A DNA stretch of 64,000 bases from Zhengitettix transpicula (lineage: Eukaryota; Arthropoda; Insecta; Orthoptera; Tetrigidae). The translations under genes and the position numbers were made by a program. The DNA lies in assembly GCA_037074705.1 (NCBI GenBank), contig CM073592.1, positions 29,670,629-29,734,628 of the forward strand, given 5' to 3'. This document shows, in pieces, positions 1-12,500 of the stretch. The first letter of the stretch is position 1. Each line of letters begins with the position of its first letter. The notes under the pieces are model-generated. The model made no database searches and was not told the origin of the DNA. It saw nothing but the letters and a program-made list of their open reading frames with translations.

Positions 1-137
1 AGAGGCACCAAAAATTTGAAGAAGAACCTTCAGTTCTGAGTGGTTATGCCAATTTTCAGTTACAGGTAAGCTCCAACTATCTTTTTTTTCCTTTCCATAC
101 CAATAATCTCAATTATTTTGACAATGTCACATCCTTA

Positions 138-140
<3 letters not shown>

Positions 141-204
<64 letters not shown>
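141..204. repeat. (TA)n microsatellite, 64 bp
   Basis: Perfect alternating AT run between two arms of hairpin-family sequence in a UBR5 intron. Confidence 0.97.
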
Positions 205-207
<3 letters not shown>

Positions 208-222
208 TAAGGTAAAAAATAA

Positions 223-690
223 TTGTAATATTGATATGGAAAGGAAAGAGAGATAGGTTGTGGCTTACCTGAAAGTGAAGTATGGTGTAGCCATAGGGAA
301 CCAAAGGTAGTTCTTCAAATCGTGAAGAAGGAGGCTGAGAATCTCTGAAAATTTGAAGAACTACCTTCAGTTCCCTATGGCTACACCACACTTCACTTTT
401 AAGCTATCTCAATGGAACATTTTGTCACCTTAGCCAGTCTGGGAAAACTATTGATTTCAGGTAAGTTTACATCACTGTCTCCTTTTCCTATCTAAATGAA
501 TTCGTACCCAGCCGGCATGCAGTTCAGATCTTCCTTCCTTAAGAAGGAGGCTCAGGCCGTCAATAATTTTAACTTCCACCTATGGCAGACTGGACTAAAT
601 AATGATTTAAGGAAAGTCGGCATCACTCACTCGCTTTCATATCCTAATGTATTATTTAATTTTACCTCTTCACATTTTCCTCTCTTTTCT
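223..690. mobile_element. Hairpin elements H3, two adjoining copies
   Basis: First copy: 271-320 is an inverted repeat of 351-400 (about 50 bases each, containing GGTGTAGCCATAGGGAACC). Second copy: from about 435, with CTATTGATTTCAGGTAAGT, GCATGCAGTTCAGATCTTCC and an inverted mate, ends near 690. A related arm also lies at 26-110, on the other side of the (TA)n tract 141-204. All lie in the intron after UBR5 exon 40. Confidence 0.6.
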
Positions 691-1075
691 ATCCATTTAC
701 ACTCTGAAGAAAGCATATGCTTTAGGCATAGTAATGCACTCAAAGGAAGCAATGTTCAAGGTGGAGAGAGGAAAGGAAGAAGGAAAAGCTGAAAATATTC
801 GGCATGGCTGGAAATTGAACTCAGGTACTTTTGCTTTGTACACAAATGCTCGACCACTGACCTATCATGCCTTTCTCCAGATCTAATGAATGTAGCTAGT
901 CTTATTAGGTGTAGAGGGTGAAATGGACAGATCAAAGGGAGTGAAGAGTTTGGTGAATAATTATAAATGTTAAGGATATTAATTATTATTTACAAAAACA
1001 TATTTTCCACCTACAAAAAATACAATTCTATTACAAATAAAACACCAATACATGAAACAATAATTATTAACTTAC

Positions 1076-4000
1076 TTGAATGTGTCTCCTTAGAGTATCC
1101 CTGTCTCTTGATCGCAGACGTTGCAAAACATTGTACTGAGCATATTTTGTACCAACTTGCACAGATTCCAGATTTGGTAATTTTTCATTTGCCAAAAGGG
1201 CCTAAAAATAAAATTAACTTACTAAGTTCAATTGAAGAATACATACTTTCAGAGAGAATTTACATATATTTACTGTACATTTCATAACTGAAACTTCAAG
1301 TTTACAACTGAATGAATTTATATTTATGTGATTATAATTGTTAGTTTGAATTGCTAGAAAATTATACTTTTAAGTTAATATCCAAATGAATAGATTTATT
1401 TACGATCTGAAATGTTTATTTGGAAATGTAGTAAAGAATTAACTGATATTTAAATACAAAAGAAAGAATTAAGGTGTCAAAACTGTCATGGCAAACATAT
1501 TCATTTCTAGAAATTACCTCTGCAATTGCAGTATAAAAGCTTCGAGCTACCCCTGATCCTTCACCAGGTTCATCTTTAAATGTAACTTTTACTCGATTCA
1601 CAGCCAATGGAGGCTGAGAGCTTGATGCTCTTCTGTGGTAACTATTGAATTGTGTATTCAATTCTTTGAAAGTCTGAATGATTAATTGTGTTCTATCTCG
1701 TTCTATCTGTAAAGTTAAATTTTGTTTAGTTAATTATTTCAGTTGAAACATGAGTTCTACTTTAACCTGTTTCAAATTCATCATATAATGGCCATTTGCA
1801 CAGGCTACTACAGTTAATCAATGTCATACACACAAATTAAAGTTAACATTTTATTTTGAGAAAGATAATCAAATTAGTATGCTGAATATTTATAATAATC
1901 TGACAATGAACACATTCAAATAAGAAACATTTGAATTTCTGTTGTTTCTAGAACAGGAAAGGGAAATCAGATGATAAACAACGCTTTTCTTTGAGTTAAA
2001 TAGGACCTTAACTACAATCATAACAAGTTACACAATTTGTGTGTAGTACCCCAAAAATAGTCATTCCTATATAACATGAGAAATATAAACAGTATAATTT
2101 ACAGAAATTTGAACGCCAAATGAGAAAACATTAAATTGACTGCACTGTTGAATAGCATTCTTAATTAAAGGCTATAATTTAACATTATATTTTATAAATT
2201 AGGTTATATTTTTTTTTAAGAAAAATTAATTTAATTTTCAATTGATATGTTCATCCCAGTTTCTACATCAGACTTCAAAACGATTTTAATCATCATGCAA
2301 TACAAATATGATCAATAAATATAATCACCTTGCCAAGAGTGAGATCCCTCTGTTGTGCATTTCTTAGCTTCTCCATCTCACGACGAAACTTTGCTTCTTT
2401 TACTGGAAACCCACCTAGTTCAGAAACAACTGACCCTGGTTCTAGTCCAACATCTTCCATAAAGACACGTCCAAATAAATCCAATGATAGTCGCCAACGA
2501 CCCAACAGAAGATCATGAGATACAGATTGACCAAAGGTTGGCTGGGGCCTGTGTAAAAAATAAAATATTTGAAAACATAGAAAAACAATACTTAATTACA
2601 AGATGACAATAAAATGTATTTCACATCACTCCAGTAACATGTCAGTATGAAAGAAACACAACTGATATTCAGTGGTAAGTTACTAGCATATAGAATATAT
2701 TATTACATTTGTCAATTCGTGCAGTCATATTAAGATGACACACTCTGACAAATGAAAAAAATCCTTAAAATATTCTCGAATTTTACATGGAAACTCTCTC
2801 CACTCGGCCATGTGAACTTCCCTTGAATTCTGTTCACATAAAATCCAGAAAAATATGTACAGTCTCTGCTGCAACTTTCCATCGAGCTTCACAATGACCA
2901 GTCTTAAAGCCTTACCCAACACAGTCCAAACAAAGTCTTGTACTAAACATCCTCTAACTACTGCCTTTTCCACAGCCACACAATCCCACACACTTACTAC
3001 TGAGAGCTATCAAGAACAGATTCATTAAACTCCGGCTAACTCAATGGAACCCCAGTCACATCCTCAATTCATGCCATGATGTGCACAAGTTTGTAAAGAA
3101 TTGCTGCATACTTACTGTGTTCTAACTTTTAACCCACCGGTTTACTACAATGTTTAAAGATAATGATTTTTTATTAAATTGTTTAGTAAGTCAAATTTTC
3201 TTTTTCAATGTGTGTTCAACTGTTGCGTGCTTTATTTTGTCAACATATTCTTATTTAAATTTTTAAACCTTCTTTCTTTATTCACAAAGTTCATATTTAT
3301 TCTAATATATTGTATTAAAAGTATTGCAACTTCTGTGTGTGTATAAGAGAGATTGAATGTGTATATAGAGTAAACAATGTTGCATTTCCTTTACCTAACA
3401 TGATCATTTGTTCTGCTGGTTTCTACAGTAACATTAGCTGATATATCTTGGTTGTTCATGCTGTCTATACCAGAATTATCCCCCGACTGCCTGGGGTCAT
3501 TAGTGGGCACCATAAGAATATCTGGTGCATCAGTTCTATGGGTATCCGACACCTGTAAAATAATGAACACAATATTACAATATTGTTCATTTACACAATT
3601 ATAATTCAAATGCATATTTGTAAAAGTTAACTTGTTTACGTGACCTAATACAAAATGAAATAGTGATGTTAAAATATTGAGTCCCTCCCCCACCCTTTTA
3701 TAGACTTGTCACAAACTGGAACTAAGCACAGGAATGTAACAGTAGTAAAGACAAGAGAAATTTTGTCAAACTTTCTAAAAAATTAGTAAGAATGTCGGAA
3801 AGTTCCACAATATTTTTAATTTAGAAACACTTTGAAAAGAATTGGATATAACTTATGGACTCTGTGAATGTAGAAAACAGCTCTGGCCAGCTAGAAAACA
3901 AATCACCAACTGGCTAGGAATAAGGGAAAGTAAATCCATTTTTTACATTACTTTATACTTTCCCAACATTCAGGTTCAAAAATGAATAAATAAAATTAAC

Positions 4001-7000
4001 TGAATAACAAGTACTCATATATTTAAATAATTAACCACAGGGCTAACTTTTCTAAATACACCATTTTAATACATTTGTTACTTTGATTCTTTCTGATAAT
4101 GATAAATACAAGTGTAACTATTTGTAATAAACCCTCTTTTACTACAAGTAATCACAATTATTTTACATGGAAACAAAAAGGAAGGTGAACTAATAAATAT
4201 TTTTAAAAATTGACAAAGGAAGGTTAAATAAATACAGACAACTGTCACATACATTTTTTCAGCAATCAAAGGGGGGGAAATATCTATTTGCTTTGGCTTG
4301 CAGTGTTAGCTGTTGTCACATTGTGTCACTTTCACAGTACATGAACAGTTCTCTGGTTTGTGCCAGAGTCAATGTAGAATTCAAACACAACATTTCCATG
4401 GCTTGCGCTGCAATCTTCATCAGGTGTTTATAAACATTATATTATATTTGGCAATCAGGAATTTAATTTGCATTAAAAATTATTTACAGTTCCTAAAACA
4501 TTGTCACTTTCATTTGCAGGCTCAAGTTTGTGTGTTTTTGGCACGTTCAGATACCTCATCTCCCTCCACAAATCTTTTTACAGATGATTCTGTGGCAGTC
4601 AACCAGATGTGGTATTTAAGTCTTCAATGCAAAACAATTTGCTAGCTCCACTCCACTGTATTCATACATAACTTTTGACCATCTAGACCAAATTACTGCT
4701 GAGAGAAATTTAGTCAGCTCTACGTTGCTGAAATCACACAAACTGCACTCAAGGAATACAAACCTCCGTCCCCCAACATGTCTTCATAGTTCTAAAACTC
4801 ATTTATTAACTATCCTCAATCTCTTGATTTTGATCAAATTGTATTTAAAACCATCTCCAACTTCTAAGTTTGTCCACTTTTTATTGCTTTCTCTAAGATA
4901 ATTTTAAATTTTACGTTTCTGGCAACGCTGATAGACTATTTTACAAAACATACAATTAAGCGCTATCAGACAACTGATTCAAAAGGGAAGTTGCAGAAAG
5001 GGAATTAATTTAAAAGAAATATAGTGGTTTTGCTTGGAATATCCAATACATTTACTCATTATCACAACTAAAACTTCATATTAATGGGCATTTTTGTTCT
5101 GAGGGTGATTATAATTGCATAGACAAAAAACAAATAACTGGCATCTTTTTTATGATGCAGTGACCTACAGGGGAGAAAAAGGTATGTGTGACAAACATGA
5201 CACAGAATCTTGTAAGTAGAAGGAGATTGTACACAAAAATATTTACAAGTTATTAACAACACATCAATACTCACAGCTGTTGAAGCTGGACCAGCACGAA
5301 CAATGACACTTTTAATTTGAGAAGTTCCTTGGTCCTCTGCTGCAGTATTACCATTCCCATCAGCTGTAGAAACAGCATTAGCATTATTATTTGGACCAAA
5401 GCATGCCATAGCTGAAGCAAGAGCTGCAGCCACTTTATGTGGTGACACAATAATGGGTGCACGCTTTTGTTCTCCAAGAACTAAATGGTTGTCATCAGGG
5501 GCTGCTTCAGGAACTGTAAGTTAATAATAACAAATATAAAAACATTTAAGGAAAATGTGAAGAGATCAAATTAAATTAAATAACACACTTGGATAGGAAA
5601 GAGAGACAGCGTGATGATTCAGTGGAGGATATATATAATATGCAATAGAATGGTTCCGACACTTCGCCTAGAAGATGACGACAGAGCTTTTAGTCGTCGA
5701 AACGGTTGAACTCCGAGAACAATATATTGAAGAACATTAAGGTTGGTGAAACAACATTTGATAATTTTTGGACGTTTTGTATTTTGGTTAAAAAAAAAAT
5801 AATAAAATGGATGAAAATATCAAAGAAAATGTAGTTACATTAATGGAATTGCTTAGATGTGTTAATGAAATAAGTGACTAGCAGAATGTTATATAAAATC
5901 AAATAAGGTAAGATTTAAATGATAAATGGGATAAGCAGAATGTTGAATGTAATGAAATGAGGAATGTTAAATGTTAAACTTTATTTTGGGTCTGATGGTA
6001 TGTTATGGTTAAAAAAAACTATTTCTTGCATTGTATTATTAAGATATTCTTTGGCAGCTTGAATCCAAACAATGGAACAAGTGCTCACTTGTAATTGTTG
6101 GTTCATATTTTGAGTCAGTCTCCAACAGGAGCTCAGAAAGAACAGATCAGCCACAAATTTTATAATTCAGGCCATGTGTTGTAGTAGATCAAGCCATGCC
6201 TTGAGTAAATCTTATGTCTTATGTTTCGTTCTAAAAATTTATTAAAGGAATACAAAGTTTGGTTATCTGTTAAAAAATAACCTGGTGCCCAGATATGACA
6301 GATATCCTTCCCCTTTTCTTAAAATGCATCACAAACATTTTTAGAATAAGAAATACATTTTTAGAATAAGAAATACATCTTTAGAATAAGAAATACATTA
6401 ATAAAAGGAAAGTAAGTACTCACCTTGTGGAATGGTTTGTACTGGAGGATCTGGGGGTAAAGTTGTAGTTTTTGACCCACTTGGACCTGGTTTACTTAAA
6501 TCAGCAGGCCCTTCACAGGGTGGAGGTATAGTCAACTTTTTGGCTAATGCTAATCGTGAAAACGGTCCCCCAGAATCAGAATCTGATACAAAATCTTGAG
6601 AATCATCATTATCAACCTCCATCTTCTCGACCGCAGTGGGAGCTGGAACAGGTTCTTTACTGAAAGACAAGTCTTGAGGACCTTCTTCAACAGCAGAATC
6701 TTGTGGAACAGATGGTTCAACAGAGGGTGGTAATGCTTCTGCAATTTGTTGTGCTTCTTCTTCAATTTCACGGAACAAATGGTCAAATGCATCAAAATTT
6801 GATCTGTAAAATAAAATGTCAGATAAAACCTTAAGTGACAGGATATATCCATCATTTTATTGAAATTTTCTTTCAGCTCAGAAAATCTATATTCATAATT
6901 AAACTACTGTTTGAAAGCTTTTGAGAATTAAATTATTCTAATTAATAAGAAAGATAGCCAATTCAGACAAAAAAGTGATATTATAAATACCACTGAACAT

Positions 7001-7990
7001 TTCTGGGATCCTTGTCTCTTTCCTCGTGTGTAAAGAAGAGCCTAGAGCAACACAACTGCACTCATCACTTGACAATACTCAAAATTAATTATTTTCAATC
7101 AGACGTAATTTTTTTCATTTTATTAAATTATTCTAATTGAAAATGAAACTCCATGAATGAATTTTCAGTTAACTGTTTTAAAACTATATGCTGAATACAA
7201 TACCTAATTCAATAAATGTAGGGGGGAAGTAGTAATATAGTTTCAAATAAATATGCTCAATAAGACAGCTGAGAAAAGAGGATGTCTGATACAGCTCACT
7301 AGCAAAATCAAATAACCTATTATCAAGTGTACACACAACCGAACAAAACAACTTGTTTCAACAAGTAGTACTTTAAATAAAAGTTCAACCACTTACTCAT
7401 CACTAAATGATGTAATCAAAAAATATGCACAATCTATTCCAACAACTTATAAATAGTGAACCATACGGTGTTGCACATGTGAATATATTTCTAGAACATA
7501 TGAGTTTCAATTACAATATATCAAATATTCTAATGTAAATTTTATTTGTGAAGGTAACTATTATAATTAATAACATCAGTATTCCTTTCATATTAACTTT
7601 TTAAAAAAAGCTGTTTTCCAAATATGAACAATAAAATAATTTTGCATCACACGCAGCATACAAATAAATAAATATTCAAATTATGTAAGCTATATGCTAC
7701 TAACCGTGAAAATGGACTCTGGTCTTTACTAGAGCCTGGTTCTTCAGGTTGATTATTCCGACTAGTTCCTGGAACTGGGTTTTTATCAGGATTTGATGGA
7801 TGGTGTTGTCTATCATCTGGCAGGGAAGTATTAGTATTAGTTGATGCACAGTGTATGGGGCCTAGATGTGTTGAACTAACAGCTACTACACAAGGTGCTC
7901 CTGTATTTGTATTTTCAGCTGTTCGCACAGACAACCCAAGCCGAGTTGGTAGCACTTCCAATGGATTGAAAAGTCCAGGGGCTGTGGGCA
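1076..7990 (-). CDS. UBR5: UBR5 exons 34-40: region before MLLE and HECT
   Basis: Exons at 7705-7990, 6424-6803, 5275-5513, 3395-3552, 2329-2548, 1518-1706 and 1076-1201. Exons 34-37 are weakly conserved and polar; exon 35 holds an acidic helix ([15 protein letters not shown]). Exon 38 is very conserved ([20 protein letters not shown], then [16 protein letters not shown]). Exon 39 has [20 protein letters not shown]. Exon 40, easily missed because no long ORF covers it, reads [20 protein letters not shown] and ends LRRHIQ at a GTAAG donor. The next conserved block (MLLE) is not in positions 1-1075, which is intron with repeats. Confidence 0.9.
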
Positions 7991-9466
7991 CTGCAGAAAA
8001 TTCATTTTGTAACAATTAAATTTGTATATCAATATTTATGAGAAATGCAAGACATCATTTCCAATGTGGAACGAAATAATATACCAGAATAAAATTATGC
8101 AAATGTTAGTCTCCATCCACAGGAAATATGCACATTGTGTGCTAGACAGCCCAATCATTTCCCTCGAATGTTTTATATATGTTTATCTGTATGTATGTAT
8201 TAAAGCAAGTAAAGGTAATGTGACATTGTCAAAATAATTCTATTGAATAGGAGAGAGGGACAGAGAGCGGCTGACTAAACTCGAAATTTGGATTTTCAAG
8301 TCTGGCGAGCCAACTTTTGATTTACAGTAAATCAAAAGCTCTCTATCCATCTTTCCCATCCAAATGAGTTAATTAATTTTATAATGTAATAAAATTGCAA
8401 AAAAAACAATGCTAGTTAATGTTGCTACTTAAAAACTATTAATATTGTTTGGGTATTACTTACCACCAGAAGGAGGAACAGTGATGGGTTGTTTAGGCAT
8501 TCCAAATAGCTCTTCCCTTCGGGCATTAGGTTGCAGCAGATGGGGTTGATCAGCAAGAGGCAATGCCTCAGACATAGGGGTGTCAAATGGATCTGGAGGA
8601 GGACATCCCAAGCACAAAGTTGAATCAGAACGCTGAAGGAATGGATTTTTTCGACCTTTACCACCTGGTCCAACACCAGATAAACCTCCTGCTAAAGGTG
8701 GCCCAACTACCTCCTGTTCATCAGCAGAATCAGTCTCCATAGCAGCAGAATGACTAAGATCATCATCTGCTTCCTCATTATCATTTTCATCCTACAAGTA
8801 TTTCAATAAGTACTGTACTCGTTTTACCTTTACATAGCACATTACAACAAGTGCTTAGAATTTGAGTTGGCTTTTGAGGAAACAATAAAAGAATACTATG
8901 AAATAATGTGCATTATAAAAATTATTACCATTGAAGATTTGCTGTTCAAAATTTTTAAAACAATGCACATTATCAATTATTAATTATTGTACATGAAAGA
9001 AAGTGTGTATTAATATGGAATTCAATACTTAATTCAAGATATAAATTACCTTCATCTCTAATCTCAAGAGAAATATCCTGATTTGACCTGATATTTCAAT
9101 TTTTGTCACATAAGCATTGATGATTGACAGACAAATGATAGCTAGAGAACATTAAAAAGAATAATAAAAATACTATGAATTTTAGTTCTCCATACCTGGT
9201 CATTCCAAGATACTATAGGTAGACCATCTCTTAGAACACTTGCATCTGCATTGTCAGTTCCAGACCTCATATAATATATAAGAGCGTCAAACACATATGC
9301 AATATGTTTCAAAGCAGACACATCTAAAATTGGCAAGCTATCCAAGTGTTCACCATTATGAGCTCGCATTAGAGAAAGACAGTATGATAGGAACTCACGC
9401 CTTGCTGAATTAGGATCTGAAGCTTAAAGACAAAAATATTTAAAGTACAAGAAGCACTAGATTAAT

Positions 9467-9526
<60 letters not shown>

Positions 9527-12500
9527 GTTTTCATTCGTTATATTTAATTTGACCTACTTGAAATCCAGTCAGGCAGAGATGACAGAATAATACAAATTTT
9601 CGAGGACCTGAGCCCCTTTCGTCAGAGAGAAAGGTCTAAACTGCATACCGGCCAGGCATGTCCTTCCTGACAAAGGGGTTTCAGGCCCTCGAAAATTTGT
9701 ATTAATCTGTCACCTCTGCCCGACTGGACCAACTATTGATTTCAGGTAGGTTGACTTCGCTACCTCTCTTTAATATCTAATTGTGTTATTTAATTTGACC
9801 TCATCACATTTTTGTTAAGTGTTTTAAGTTAGTTGATCACCAGATCCGGCGGAGAAGATTGAAAAAGCCCAGAGTGTAGAGGAGGTGGATGTATAAAGAG
9901 AAGTGTCCATACAGATAAATTAAGAATTGAGCAGTAAATAATAGTTTAACTGTGCCATGAATATTTTGGCAAATTCAATTCAGTACAGTTTCTTTAATAA
10001 CAAATTTCGTGTAATGTTTTCCATACTTGTGACTAGGCCCAATGAAGCACCCTGAGGTATGAGTATGAGTATTAGTATCAAAAATTATGTGAAAACTTAT
10101 AACATTAATTCATTAAATATTGTATTAACTAAATTTCTGTTTTATCATTTCAAACTTGTCTATAAATATTAAGATTTGTTTTTATTAAAATTTTAAGAAT
10201 TCAAAATTTCTTTAATTGGATTTAAATTGTTTAAAGTACATATTACATTAATTAATCCTCAATGTGGGGCAAATTAAAATAATTTAAATATACAATAGGT
10301 ATATTGCAATATATGTAAAGCATGCAGCGTTAATGTGAAAGGTCAAATTAATTAACTCATTTGTGTGTGAGGTGTGATAATGTGCTGAAAATAATTAGTT
10401 ACAAAATGAGAAAAATTAACAAATTTTTCTTGCAGAAAACTATAAAATTATATATTAAGATGGTGAAGACAACAATTATTCTGCATTGAGATATTGATTA
10501 TGAAAGTTTATCAACTTTACCAATGATTACTTTTAACAGATACACATGATATATAAACATAATTTTACAATTGAATTGAAATAATAGCATAACTAATAGC
10601 ATGGTTTAAAAATTGCCTTTCAGTGACAGTAATTTCTGAAATAAAATTATAAATTCAAATTGTACCTTCTCGCTCACGTGCAGTCCTTGGTCCATCTGCT
10701 CCAGTTGCAAATCCAACAATTCGTGTGCTAGTTGAGGGAGTGACAGGTGTAGATGTAGCAGGATTCCGATGCCCACTGCTACCTGCCCTATTGCTATTAT
10801 TTCCTGCACCACCCCCGCCTCCCAACACAGATAATGATAATGAAGCAGGGCCCAAAAGCCCACCCAATCCTCCAGCTGCACCAAGTCCTACACCTGATGT
10901 CTGATGTAAAGGATGTCCAGGGTGTGTTGGGTCAGATGTATGAGTGAGAGAAGCTCCAAACCGTAACTGAGCTTCAGTTGAATCCATAACTGTTACCAGC
11001 CAATCCCATGTTGGTTTCAGTCTGTACTCTAGGTATAACTGGCAGAAAAATAAGAAAAAATACATATTTCAACTACATACATTCATAAAACTTGGAATGC
11101 TTGCAATTATTTATGAACTGTTAATTTAATCATTAATGGTAAATGAAAAAATTCACTCATTTACTAGATCATTGAAATTTTAGTACATTAAATAAAAAAA
11201 AGTGAAATATAAACTACGTGTGAGACAAAATAATTAAAAGAAAAATAGGACTTAATATTGAAAAGTTTTATCTTATGATTTAAATTAATTTTTTAGGTAT
11301 TATCACCTGGAGGTTCAAAGACTCCTGATATGATATGTCCAGTGTGCGAGGTAGAGCTGGAGCCAAAGCATGGTAATCTTGAAGCATTGTAAGTAGATCA
11401 GCTATCTGGCGTACTACAATCCCAAAAGCACGGGCTAAGCAACTAGCTGTTGTTGCCATTGTAACAGGTTCTTGACCTGCAGCTGCTGCAGCAACTGCAG
11501 CAGTAGCAGCTGTGGTTGATCTTCTCAAAGATGAAGGATCTATGAACACAAGACTGCTTCCACCTGCAACACGCACCCCTGCCACACACTTGGCAGTTAG
11601 CACAATAGGAATATGTCTGTGCATAACAACTAGTTATCTTCAAAATGAAAACATATTAATATATTTTACTAATAATTAAACTGAATTAATTAGAAAAATA
11701 TGTAGCCAAACATCAGACAAAAATAAGTTCTAAATAAATACCACACATTTCTGCAATCCTTGTTGCTTTCGTGTGATTCAAGAAACATAAAAACCACAAG
11801 AATGACACACAGCACAAACTGGGTGATGGATTTGAAAGCTTTCAAATTCATCCCTTGGTTTATTCCATTTGTTGTTCTTACACATGTTCTTGAATGTTTT
11901 GAATCACCAGACAAAAGCAACAAGGATTGCAGAAATATTATGTGCTATTTAATTAGCACTTATTTTTGTCTGATATTTGGCTACTTATTAATGTAATTAT
12001 TATACTTGTATTATATATTTTTATTTTAAGCGCAGTCAAATAAAAAAAACAAAAAATATTTATTCATTCAGCTTTTGAAGTATACTTAATTAAAAACAAC
12101 AGTGTTAAAATCGACACTTCATTTTTCTGAATATAGTATCAGCCTTACTCTTATGAAGTACAAAACCTGAACAATGGACACATATTGTGTGTGTGTGTGT
12201 GTATGTATGTATATACTCCTTCTGAAGAAGGAAGCTGAGAGCCTCCAAATATTTAAAGAACTTCCTTCGGTTCCCTAATACATACATATATATATATACA
12301 ATATTAGGAGAATCCATTAAGGAATTGGAACTTAATGGATTCTCCTAATATTGTATTTATCCTTAATGGAAGCTCCTAATACTTCATTCCCTCTACTCTA
12401 TCCATTCCTCCACTAAAAAACTATTAATTGTCCACAATAAGACTGTCTATATTTGCCTGGTCAGGAACTTGACCCGGTGGCCGAGATGGTTAAGGCGTCT

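Noticed and set aside
11760..11996. A 78-codon ORF with hydrophobic segments inside the M2 repeat
   Set aside because: Both strands of this palindromic repeat give similar chance ORFs; it has no protein match that I can recognise.
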